DNA from: a virus
Length of the DNA: 26,846 bases
Virus record (IMG/VR): IMGVR_UViG_3300030085_001744
Span: 565-27,410 of that record
Direction: 5' to 3' (one strand)
Positions 13,854 through 21,243 of this stretch are shown one piece after another (position 1 is the first letter of the stretch; each line of letters opens with the position of its first letter). A program made the translations under genes and the position numbers. The notes beneath the pieces were generated by a model. That model was not told the DNA's origin. It was given only the letters and a program-made list of their open reading frames with translations, and made no database searches.

Positions 13854-14609
13854 TTAATTACCTGATTTAGCTGGTAAAATGTACTCATATAGGCCTAAAC
13901 CTGAGTCCACTTGAATCATCATAGCACCTTGGTCTGAGATTTTCACACTCATTGTGCTTGTGTCACCAAGTTTCAAGATTGTCAAAACAGTTGCTAGAGG
14001 AAAACTCCAACCTGTTTTTAGTTCTCCTGTTACATTACTTGCAAAAGGAAGTTCTACTCTATCAGTTGACCTATCACCAATAAAGAATTTTAAATCACCA
14101 TCTACTGTTTTAACAGTGAATAGAGGATCAAAAGCACCTAAGATACTTGCAAAGTATTGTAAATCTTTAACTGCTTTTTGTGTTGGCATAACTTCAACGT
14201 CCCATTTAGCACCTTTGAAGTTTGCAGTTTTGATTTGTGCATCAACAAGTTCACTTACGATTACACGATAAGTTGATTGCATTGCACCTGGAATAGAAAA
14301 TGAAAGTTGTGTTGGAACTGTTTCACCATTACGTTCTTCATGTCCTACTTCTACTGATGCTTTAACAGCCTTGCCTTCTCTGTCTTCACCTTCATAGTTT
14401 AGATAACCGTTTAGTACTCCAAGTCTACCTAAACCAAACTTACCTGAAAATTCAGAAACTGGTGTGTGAAGTTTACCACGTAGTACTACAGTTCGGTCGT
14501 CATCCATTGCATCAATAGATGTTCCACCATCATCTGTAGTCACTTTAGCCGCTTGAATAATACCAAGCGAGTGTGTATGCTTCACAATATCTTTTAATAT
14601 ATCTTGCAT
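13854..14609 (-). CDS. Sliding clamp, gp45-like
   Basis: This 251-residue protein resembles T4 gp45 (228 residues), the trimeric clamp that tethers DNA polymerase and, in T4, also activates late transcription. The N-terminus MQDILKDIVKHTHSLGI, the FGLGRLGVLNGYLN segment near residue 70, and the C-terminal ISDQGAMMIQVDSGLG ... YEYILPA match the family. The start chosen is the ATG at 14609, with AAGGAGA 9 nt upstream. An open frame extends 20 codons further to a TTG that is actually part of the promoter -35 box, so that longer form is rejected. The gene leads the operon containing dpdA, which couples replication and base modification. Confidence 0.9.
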   Translation of the reverse strand: MQDILKDIVKHTHSLGIIQAAKVTTDDGGTSIDAMDDDRTVVLRGKLHTPVSEFSGKFGLGRLGVLNGYLNYEGEDREGKAVKASVEVGHEERNGETVPTQLSFSIPGAMQSTYRVIVSELVDAQIKTANFKGAKWDVEVMPTQKAVKDLQYFASILGAFDPLFTVKTVDGDLKFFIGDRSTDRVELPFASNVTGELKTGWSFPLATVLTILKLGDTSTMSVKISDQGAMMIQVDSGLGLYEYILPAKSGN

Positions 14610-14640
14610 AGTTATGTTCTCCTTATGGTTCATTAATACT

Positions 14641-14669
14641 ATAATATCACTATTCAACACCAATGTCAA
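14641..14669 (-). promoter_or_regulatory. Sigma70-type promoter for the clamp-dpdA operon
   Basis: TTGACA and TATTAT are separated by exactly 17 nt on the minus strand (6/6 and 5/6 consensus matches). It overlaps the last codons of the methylase-like gene and lies about 30 nt upstream of the clamp start codon. It would drive the clamp, dpdA and the purine permease region. Confidence 0.85.
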
Positions 14670-15195
14670 TAGTCTTTTTTACTCTTCCAGATACTGGATT
14701 ATCTACCCAATGTATTTGATTTGGTGGCATAAAACCCCATATAAACCAAGCATTCCCAAATGTAGGTGATCCTTTTCCAGTAAAATCAATGCGAAAGTTA
14801 TACACAAGTGCAGACATTCCCTTGTCCATAAACATTTTCCCTCGTTTTGCACCCTGAAAACTTGTTACAGGAAGTAACAAAGCAAAGGGTTTATCTAAAG
14901 AATAGCAGTGTTCTATGAATTGGTCTTTCTTGCTATAAGGGGGATTAGTTATAACGCCATCATAGACATCATCCCGTGTACAATCAAAGAAATCCCTATC
15001 ATTAGACCCAACAATATTATAACCATATTTGTTGAATCCGGAAACAATGCTAGAACTTTTTCCACTAGTTGCTTCATAATAAGTCTTGTCCTTATCTAAG
15101 TATTTTAATAGAGGAAGTATTTGATCCTCTGGTGTATAGCATTCATCTGATGCTTCATTAGTTGCTCTACGATTTATTAGTTCAGTGTAAGACAC
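14650..15195 (-). CDS. DNA adenine methylase-like protein with degenerate SAM motif
   Basis: This 181-residue protein has the catalytic motif NPPYS at residues 84-88, typical of N6-adenine and other amino-methyltransferases, after DDVYDGVITNPPYSKKDQF. The N-terminal YTPEDQILPLLKYL and the Y-x-EATSGKSSSIVSGF stretch correspond to the region of motif I, but the usual glycine-rich (E/D)xxxGxG is replaced by SGKSS, so SAM binding is uncertain. DRDFFDC aligns with motif II/III. The size is small, with no target-recognition domain visible. Translation starts at GTG with AAAGG about 8 nt upstream; there is no other Met until residue 117. It overlaps the preceding gene by 14 nt. It may modify phage DNA or be a catalytically altered relative. 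Confidence 0.65.
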   Translation of the reverse strand: MSYTELINRRATNEASDECYTPEDQILPLLKYLDKDKTYYEATSGKSSSIVSGFNKYGYNIVGSNDRDFFDCTRDDVYDGVITNPPYSKKDQFIEHCYSLDKPFALLLPVTSFQGAKRGKMFMDKGMSALVYNFRIDFTGKGSPTFGNAWFIWGFMPPNQIHWVDNPVSGRVKKTIDIGVE

Positions 15196-15979
15196 GTGTA
15201 GACGCCTTTTTAATATTGATAATTTTCTTTACCTTTTCTAATTTAGGTGCAATGAAATCTCTTACCATTTCTTCATTTATACAATCATTAAAATGGTCAT
15301 GGTCACATAGAATTTTATCTGGGTCATTATATTTGTTTGAATAATACTGATGTGCATTTAGTCCTTCAAAGTCTACATGTAATGCTTTTTGTAACATAGA
15401 TTTAAATCCAGGTAAAGTATTAAAGTTCCAAGATTTTTGCCATGTAACTACTTCGATATTCAACATCTTACATAGTTTGATTGCTTGATAAATGTCCAAC
15501 ATACCCCAAAATTCCATTGCGTTATGCGTAGATGCAATATTCCACTGAACATCTTTCCACATTTCAAATGCTCTTACTGACGGAGCAAAAGTATGTTCTT
15601 GCATATCTTGTATCAATGCTCTCCAATACTCCCATGCTGATGCTGATGTTTTGTAAACATCTTCTTCTATATCTGCCATATCATTTGTTCTTTGTATCTT
15701 ACTGTATGAATCTGGAAGACATTTAAAATTTAACATAGACCTATTGTTAACTAATTCCATTAGTACTGCATCTACGTTATGTTTTTCTTTCAAATACACA
15801 ATCTTATTTAGGTAAAGTTCAGTACCTTTACCAGCACATGCTGAATTAAAAAACTTCATGTTAGTTGTATATTTTTCTAGCCATGTTTCAAATGGCAATG
15901 CTAAATCGTTTTCTCCAGTCTCTTTGTTATGATGTGATCCCACACTATAACTAGACCCTAATATTCCTACTTTACACAT
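15182..15979 (-). CDS. SGNH/GDSL hydrolase-like protein
   Basis: This 265-residue protein begins MCKVGILGSSYSVG, with the serine of the GxS block I of SGNH hydrolases. It continues with NSACAGKGTE (block II Gly region), ELVNNRSM (block III Asn) and CDHDHFND near the C-terminus, which supplies the D-x-x-H of block V. It therefore probably acts as an esterase-type or related hydrolase on an unknown ester. The start is the ATG at 15979, one base past the polymerase stop codon (TAATATG). A longer frame begins in the polymerase coding end but would give an unrelated Met/His/Asn-rich leader, so I reject it. There is no clear ribosome site, which suggests coupling to polymerase translation. Confidence 0.6.
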   Translation of the reverse strand: MCKVGILGSSYSVGSHHNKETGENDLALPFETWLEKYTTNMKFFNSACAGKGTELYLNKIVYLKEKHNVDAVLMELVNNRSMLNFKCLPDSYSKIQRTNDMADIEEDVYKTSASAWEYWRALIQDMQEHTFAPSVRAFEMWKDVQWNIASTHNAMEFWGMLDIYQAIKLCKMLNIEVVTWQKSWNFNTLPGFKSMLQKALHVDFEGLNAHQYYSNKYNDPDKILCDHDHFNDCINEEMVRDFIAPKLEKVKKIINIKKASTRVLH

Positions 15980-15980
15980 A

Positions 15981-18776
15981 TTAAAAATCAAACAAACTTT
16001 GAAATTGTTCTGATGCATCTGCATCACTTAGATCCCATTTGAGAACACCAATAAGATTGTCTAGTTTCTTATCAATAATTGTGTTCTCCATTAGTTCATG
16101 GTCAAAAGGAAGTTCTTGAAACCATTCTGGAATTCTGTTTTCATCAATCGGATATGCAACACTTGTCATTTTCAATGCATTAGGTCTGAGTTTACATACA
16201 ATAGTTTTCATACCATCTACAATCTCAATAGAATACTTGTCACCATTTAGTTCACGTAAAGTATTCCAGTTTAGAGCCGCACTAACATGACCCGGAAGAT
16301 GTACTTTATCTTTCTTGTTGTCTTCGCCTTCTAATTTAAAATCTCTGCCTTGTTGTTTTGTAATCTTTTGTATTTTATTTTTATACATAGTAAGATTGTT
16401 TACTCGTTTAGGAGTACCTTTCTCCCAACCAGGCTTTGCTCTGAATTCTTTCTTAAACTCTTTGACCATTTCAATTACGTCTTTTTCTGTACCGTCTGTT
16501 AGAATTTTAACAAGTACGTCCATCAAAAACTTTTGCATATAGTCTGGAGTATCACTTCTTTTCAAGTCAAGACCCATAGCTTTAATCTTACCAGGATTAC
16601 CATCTACGTCTTTTCTTACACCTTCATCGTCAAAGATAAGCATTGCATATCTTTTCTTTTTAATAAAGATGCCCATAGTTGCACAGTTCTCACGACCTGC
16701 CGCAATTATTTCACCTTGCTTACGAGGAGCATTGAAAAACTCTTTCATAAAGTCAGGGAAACTTGCATTGACTTGATTTGCAATTTCATCATACAGTTCG
16801 ATAACTTTTTCTTTAGACCATTCGATTTCACCGTTATCAATCTCTTCCTTGTATACAGGATACATAGAATAATAGATACTATCTGTATCACCATAGATAA
16901 CGCTTTCACCTTTATAGTCATACGTACCAGCGATTACTTCATTAGTTTTAGCACCCATATGTCTTGTGATACAACGACCAGATAGAGTTGTACTCTGACC
17001 AATACGTTTATCATAAAAACGACATCCTGGATTTAGAATCGCACCATACAATGAATTCAAGTTAATCTTTTTAACAAGTTGTCGTTTATCCCAGAATGCA
17101 ATCTTTTCTTTATCGCCTTCTTCAATAGCTTTCTTCTTGTTTGCTTGTAGCACTTTACGTTCAGCATACCAACGTTCTAGCAAACTTGGAATAATACCTT
17201 GAACGTCTTGTCTGAGAATTGTACCATTGGCAGTGATAGCCCATGGCAAGTCACTATGAAAGATAAGATTGTGTATCTCTGCACCAGTCATATCATTCTT
17301 TTTATCTTTGTTATCTTCTAGTACAAGATTAATCTTTTCTGTTTTATCTTTCTCGTTTACTAATCTGAATTCTTCTGCACTAAACGTGTCTTCCCAAGCC
17401 TGAGCCGCTCCGAAACCTTTACTGCCGCCACGTCTACCATTTGCAATTCTATCACCAATCATCTTTTCTGTTAGAGTTGGTTCCAGTTGTGCAACAATAG
17501 TTTCTGGACTCATGTTCAATGCACGAATGATTGAAGGATAAAGTGAGTTAATATCAATACCTGATACCCATCGTTGAATGCCTGTCTTTGGATTTGCCAC
17601 AAAAGCACCTGCGGCTTTTTGCTTTTCTGCTTCTTCTAGTTCTGCATCTGTAGGTTCAGCATCTTCTTCGCCCCAATCTTTGGCTTTTCTATCTGGAACA
17701 ACCATATCTCTGCGATGTGCTTCATTGATAATTGCTTGTTCTGTAACTGCAACCGCACCCATAGTTGTTTTGATATTAACTGTATTGTCATGTGCGATTT
17801 CATTTGCTAAGTCAATAAACTGTAGCTTTTTGTCTAAGTTACCTAATAGTGCAACGTCTTGTCTGTTATATTCAACAAACTTATAAAAATCTCTGTTATA
17901 TAATTGGTCTAGTGTACCATCATATGCAATCTTCTTTTCACCAAGTTCATATTCACCGATAGCATCAAGTGAGTATGAATGCATTTCATGATATGTATAC
18001 TTACGATATAGTTCAAGATAGTCAAGATGAATACGACCTGATAAGTCATATGTTACACTTTCTTTACCAAATCTAACTACTCGTCTTTCATGTGGAAACA
18101 AATCCCATAGACACAATTTACGTGTATGAGATTTACTCATAATACGTGTGATACGTCTAACTGTATATGGAATATCAAAACCTTCTGAGTTCCAACCAGA
18201 TACAACATCTGCATCATCAATCAATGCAATAAAGTCATTCATCATATCAACTTCATCAAGATATAAGAATGTATCTTCGAATTGACTACAGATACGTTCT
18301 GCTTCTTCTAGTCCTTCTCCCTCTTGCATATGCTTTGGAGGGATAACAAAAGTAACAAGTTTATCTAACCATTGTAGATAAACTGTAATTGCAGTGATAG
18401 GCATAAAGGGATCCTCTGGAGGAGCAAACCCTTTGTCTGCATCAAAGTCAACCTCGATATCGAAAAACGCAACATGAAGTTTAGGAGAGTCAACACCATT
18501 ATAGTTTTCACTAAGGCACCTGACTTCTGGTTTTAAGTCGCTCTCATAAAACTTCTTGCCTGCGTTTATTCGTCTTTCTTTATGTAAATCTTTTAGTCGC
18601 TTACATTTGATTTGACGTACCTTATCGCCATGTATACTTACATGGTCACCACGTGGATCTTTTACGTAAAAAGTACGCCATGCTGGAAAGTCGTTGTATA
18701 CACGTTTCCCATTGACACGTTCAACTACTTGAACAATATCTTTGTCTCTGTTATAAAATGCGTCAACATAACTCAT
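15981..18776 (-). CDS. DNA polymerase, family B, T4 gp43-like
   Basis: This 931-residue replicative polymerase has both activities intact. Exonuclease motifs are FFDIEVDFD (Asp106, Glu108), NSEGFD (Asn196-Asp201) and YNRQD (Tyr303-Asp307). Polymerase motifs are motif A DINSLYPS (Asp408), motif B KKINLNSLYG (around 569-578) and motif C YGDTDS (628-633). The length is close to T4 gp43 (898). There is no intein or split. The acidic Glu/Ala-rich insert at about 370-390 (EEDAEPTDAELEEAEKQ) lies just before motif A. The C-terminal end should bind the sliding clamp. The start shares one base with the dsbA stop (TAATG), so it is coupled to dsbA and driven by the upstream promoter. Confidence 0.97.
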   Translation of the reverse strand: MSYVDAFYNRDKDIVQVVERVNGKRVYNDFPAWRTFYVKDPRGDHVSIHGDKVRQIKCKRLKDLHKERRINAGKKFYESDLKPEVRCLSENYNGVDSPKLHVAFFDIEVDFDADKGFAPPEDPFMPITAITVYLQWLDKLVTFVIPPKHMQEGEGLEEAERICSQFEDTFLYLDEVDMMNDFIALIDDADVVSGWNSEGFDIPYTVRRITRIMSKSHTRKLCLWDLFPHERRVVRFGKESVTYDLSGRIHLDYLELYRKYTYHEMHSYSLDAIGEYELGEKKIAYDGTLDQLYNRDFYKFVEYNRQDVALLGNLDKKLQFIDLANEIAHDNTVNIKTTMGAVAVTEQAIINEAHRRDMVVPDRKAKDWGEEDAEPTDAELEEAEKQKAAGAFVANPKTGIQRWVSGIDINSLYPSIIRALNMSPETIVAQLEPTLTEKMIGDRIANGRRGGSKGFGAAQAWEDTFSAEEFRLVNEKDKTEKINLVLEDNKDKKNDMTGAEIHNLIFHSDLPWAITANGTILRQDVQGIIPSLLERWYAERKVLQANKKKAIEEGDKEKIAFWDKRQLVKKINLNSLYGAILNPGCRFYDKRIGQSTTLSGRCITRHMGAKTNEVIAGTYDYKGESVIYGDTDSIYYSMYPVYKEEIDNGEIEWSKEKVIELYDEIANQVNASFPDFMKEFFNAPRKQGEIIAAGRENCATMGIFIKKKRYAMLIFDDEGVRKDVDGNPGKIKAMGLDLKRSDTPDYMQKFLMDVLVKILTDGTEKDVIEMVKEFKKEFRAKPGWEKGTPKRVNNLTMYKNKIQKITKQQGRDFKLEGEDNKKDKVHLPGHVSAALNWNTLRELNGDKYSIEIVDGMKTIVCKLRPNALKMTSVAYPIDENRIPEWFQELPFDHELMENTIIDKKLDNLIGVLKWDLSDADASEQFQSLFDF

Positions 18777-19036
18777 TAAAGAGTTTTTCCTACAGTAGTT
18801 AAGACTTGTTCTACATCTTCGAACTCTTGTCTTGCTTCTGAGAGTTTGGCTTTATGAGCCAAGCTGATTGCTTTGTTTAGAACACTAGGTTTAATGTCCA
18901 TTTCATCTGCGATTGATTTGATTGTATCACGCAAACCACCTTTAAGGTCGTCTACTTCTTGAAGTACTTGCATTCCTTCATCAACTAACTGAGTTAGCTT
19001 TGCTTTGTCCTCTGAACTTAGATTGTCTACTGACAT
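18776..19036 (-). CDS. dsbA: DsbA-like double-stranded DNA-binding protein
   Basis: This 86-residue protein resembles T4 DsbA (89 residues), a dsDNA-binding protein that acts at late promoters. The pattern LTQLVDEGMQVLQEVDDLKGGLRDTIKSIADEMDIKP, followed by a second helix set (LNKAISLAHKAKLSEARQEFEDVEQVL), fits T4-like DsbA: a coiled helix, a turn, then helices. I chose the ATG at 19036, 8 nt after AGGAGG. A GTG three codons upstream overlaps that ribosome site and is unlikely. The gene sits behind a promoter embedded in a terminator and is cotranscribed with DNA polymerase, so replication and late-transcription functions share one operon. In T4, dsbA sits near rnh and genes 32/59; here it lies next to the polymerase. 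Confidence 0.8.
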   Translation of the reverse strand: MSVDNLSSEDKAKLTQLVDEGMQVLQEVDDLKGGLRDTIKSIADEMDIKPSVLNKAISLAHKAKLSEARQEFEDVEQVLTTVGKTL

Positions 19037-19059
19037 GTAATTCACCTCCTTAAATTAAA

Positions 19060-19091
19060 AAAAGAGTGCCTCATTTCTGAAACACTCTTTT
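19060..19091 (-). terminator. Rho-independent terminator interlocked with the dsbA promoter
   Basis: AAAAGAGTG pairs with CACTCTTTT. Inside it TTTCA and TGAGG continue the stem (two G-U pairs) and are capped by a GAAA tetraloop: a 14-bp stem followed by a run of Ts (19063-19057, partly in the stem). It would end transcripts from the 619-residue gene. The -10 of the next promoter abuts the 5' arm. Confidence 0.85.
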
Positions 19092-19120
19092 ATAATACAT
19101 TAAGTGACTACGAAAGTCAA
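19092..19120 (-). promoter_or_regulatory. Sigma70-type promoter for dsbA and DNA polymerase
   Basis: TTGACT-N17-TATTAT on the minus strand (5/6 and 5/6). The expected start point, about 7 nt after the -10, falls near 19085, inside the 5' arm of the terminator stem, so these transcripts lose roughly six bases of the stem. Confidence 0.8.
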
Positions 19121-19123
19121 TAC

Positions 19124-20983
19124 TTATTTTTGATTTAACTCGTAAATTCTTTGTGCTAAAGCATCAATTTTTTCTATATCAGAGTCTTTTAAATCAGACA
19201 TTTTCTTTGGATCTGACTTTAGCTTGATATTCTTACCACCAACTGTGATAGTATCACCAGCTTTTTTACCTGCTTTAGCCGCCTTGTCTAGTTCTTTGTA
19301 GAATTCATTGTACTCTGACATATTGATTTTAGCGGATCTATTTACTAATTCATTTGCATAATCATCTGAGTTGAATATCTTTTTCTTTGGTAAGCCTAGA
19401 TTAGGGTTTGCTTTGTTTAATTCATCTTTAGTAAAGTTTACACCGGCTTTAGCCGCTCCTGCTAAACCTTTACCAACTATTTTAGCACCCATTTTCATTG
19501 CTTTGCCTTTATCTGATTTTGAGAATTTATCATATTTCTTTTTCAGTTCCACGCCTTTTTTGACACCTTTACCGATTGCATCAGCGCCTTTTTTGACACC
19601 TTTACCGATTGCACCAGCTACTTTTAATAATAATGGATTTTCAACAACTAATTTGCCTTCTTTAATAGAACCCATGGCAAAGTCTGCAATCTTAAGCATA
19701 CCAGCTTTTGTTTTTAGCATGTTGTCAATTTTTTCTTTGTTAGCATCATTAACTTTATCGTAAACTTGTGTAACAGCCGATGCAGTAAATAAGTCTACTT
19801 TCATCTGACCATCATCAAATTTAACAGGCATGTTTTGTTTGTCTGCTACAATTTTCTTTAAAGTATCCATTGCGCCTTCACCAACAATAACTGGACCAGC
19901 TTCTGCCAAGTGTGCATCGATACCAGCAGTTGATTTCATCTTCCAATGTGCCGCCGCTTTTTTAGCCGCTTCGTAAGATGATTTAGCATGACATTCATGT
20001 TTGCCTTTATCAGCATGTACGCAAATGTATGGCTTATCTTCTGCTTCTGATACTTCACGCATTTCGTTTGTTGTTTCCATACTTGCTACGCCATCTTTTT
20101 GCATACCTTGTTCTGTGAAATCAACATTCATTTTAACCATTTTTGAAATTTCTTTTGCGAAACCTGAATCTGTATAGATAGTCCAAGGACCGTCGTGTGT
20201 TACATCTACTTTTCTGTAACCATCATCTTCGTCACCATGTAAAAATCCACCTGGCTCAAAAGGGTTTTCAACTTCAATCTTTGATACTTTAACAGACTTT
20301 GGATTTTCGCCTTCTTTATCCCAAATACTATCACCTGCTAATTGAACTTCTTTTGCAGGGATTGACATAGTTGTTTCTGGTTCTTCTTTGATACCCATTT
20401 TCTTAGCTTCATCTTCTAGTTCAGCTTTTCTACGCATAACTTCTTTTTTAAGTTTTTCGTCTTTGTGAGTATTTGGATCCATTTGAATATCTTGAAGTGC
20501 TTTCTTTTTCGCTTGGTAATCTTCTTTGTCCTTGAGAGATGTCGATGAAGATTCTTCTACGCTTTCTTCTGCTTCTTCTGGTTTGTTTGCCATCACTGCA
20601 TCATAGTCTGCCATTTCTTGTTCATCTGGCATTTCTTCTGCACCTGGTGTTTCCATATCCATTGCTGGTTCTTCTGGAGCCATGTCCATATCACTTGGTG
20701 CTTCTGCATCCATATCAGGATTATCCATTGCAGGAACTTCTGTTGCAGGTTGACCTAATTCTAATGTGTGCATTCTAGCCATTAAACTATCTGACATACG
20801 TTCATATGCTTCATATGATTTATTGTGTTGGCTAGAAAATGTTAGTGCTAAATCATGCACCGCATCACGGGCATTTTTACCACCTTCTAATTCTGTTTTG
20901 AGTTGTTCTGTAGAACGATTTAAATAATCTTCAAACTCATCATTTGAGATTACAAAGTTCTCTATAAGTTGTGTAAGTTTCAT
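19124..20983 (-). CDS. Large modular protein of unknown function with candidate capsid-targeting N-terminus
   Basis: This 619-residue protein starts MKLTQLIENF, a short Lys-Leu segment with L-I-E that resembles a T4 capsid-targeting peptide and prohead-protease site. After an N-terminal helical region comes an acidic Met/Pro/Glu-rich tract (about 80-148), a Lys/Glu helix, a beta-rich part (WTIYTDSGF), and a small Cys/His-containing domain at about 315-360 (KPYICVHADKG ... SYEAAKKAA ... STAGIDAHLAE). A module at about 371-438 (NMPVKFDDG ... KAGMLKIADF) also occurs in the gene at the right edge. Then follow Gly/Lys/Ala repeats (AIGKGVKKG twice). I cannot assign a function. Low complexity plus the likely targeting signal suggests a prohead core or internal head protein. 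Its ATG overlaps the previous stop by 4 nt. Confidence 0.7.
   Translation of the reverse strand: MKLTQLIENFVISNDEFEDYLNRSTEQLKTELEGGKNARDAVHDLALTFSSQHNKSYEAYERMSDSLMARMHTLELGQPATEVPAMDNPDMDAEAPSDMDMAPEEPAMDMETPGAEEMPDEQEMADYDAVMANKPEEAEESVEESSSTSLKDKEDYQAKKKALQDIQMDPNTHKDEKLKKEVMRRKAELEDEAKKMGIKEEPETTMSIPAKEVQLAGDSIWDKEGENPKSVKVSKIEVENPFEPGGFLHGDEDDGYRKVDVTHDGPWTIYTDSGFAKEISKMVKMNVDFTEQGMQKDGVASMETTNEMREVSEAEDKPYICVHADKGKHECHAKSSYEAAKKAAAHWKMKSTAGIDAHLAEAGPVIVGEGAMDTLKKIVADKQNMPVKFDDGQMKVDLFTASAVTQVYDKVNDANKEKIDNMLKTKAGMLKIADFAMGSIKEGKLVVENPLLLKVAGAIGKGVKKGADAIGKGVKKGVELKKKYDKFSKSDKGKAMKMGAKIVGKGLAGAAKAGVNFTKDELNKANPNLGLPKKKIFNSDDYANELVNRSAKINMSEYNEFYKELDKAAKAGKKAGDTITVGGKNIKLKSDPKKMSDLKDSDIEKIDALAQRIYELNQK
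19552..19617. repeat. 33-bp tandem repeat, two copies, inside the 619-residue gene
   Basis: Two adjacent 33-bp units (19552-19584 and 19585-19617) differ by one base and encode the repeated AIGKGVKKG segment (roughly residues 456-477). The in-frame length keeps the reading frame. This is a recent duplication in a Gly/Lys-rich region. Confidence 0.9.
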
Positions 20984-21216
20984 GTTGCATCTCTCTTTAT
21001 CATAGGACTTTTAACAGGTTTGTTATATACAAGATTACCTACATCTGAACTATAACCCATCTTATATTCCTTTTGTTTCTTTTTCTTAGGCGTAATATAT
21101 CCCATTGGATCAACTGCTTTTCTGGCATCTTTAGCCTTAGTTCCAGGCGTCATTGGAAATGACACACTCGCAAAACTACCAGCAAAATTTTCACCTAATA
21201 TATCACGTATTTTCAT
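20980..21216 (-). CDS. Small basic protein, 78 aa, possible internal head protein
   Basis: This 78-residue protein begins MKIRDILGENFAGSF and ends in a Lys-rich, Pro-containing tail (TPKKKKQKEY, KSPMIKRDAT). The N-terminal MKIRDILGE|N resembles the targeting peptides of T4 internal proteins, which are cleaved after L/I-x-E. Charge and size fit such proteins, but I do not recognise a family. The start is the ATG at 21216; an in-frame TTG five codons upstream belongs to GATAAATA and is less likely. There is no clear ribosome site. It overlaps the 619-residue gene by 4 nt, so the two are coupled. Confidence 0.65.
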   Translation of the reverse strand: MKIRDILGENFAGSFASVSFPMTPGTKAKDARKAVDPMGYITPKKKKQKEYKMGYSSDVGNLVYNKPVKSPMIKRDAT

Positions 21217-21221
21217 ATTAC

Positions 21222-21229
21222 TATTTATC
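21222..21229 (-). promoter_or_regulatory. Possible late-type promoter element
   Basis: GATAAATA on the minus strand has one mismatch to the T4 late core TATAAATA and sits in the 27-nt gap just upstream of the 78-residue gene. An identical octamer occurs at 395-402, and a related CTAAATAATAT lies upstream of dpdA. The start point would be almost at the ATG, so the leader would be very short. This is weak evidence from short AT-rich matches. Confidence 0.3.
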
Positions 21230-21243
21230 AAATAAATTCGTTT

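Noticed and set aside
14610-14669. Longer clamp protein starting at TTG 14669
   Set aside because: That TTG is the first half of the -35 box of a strong promoter, and the extra 20 residues do not resemble a clamp; ATG 14609 has a good AAGGAGA site.
15980-16027. Longer SGNH-like protein starting inside the polymerase gene
   Set aside because: The extra residues come from the polymerase coding end in another frame; the ATG at 15979 begins right at the family's GxS strand.
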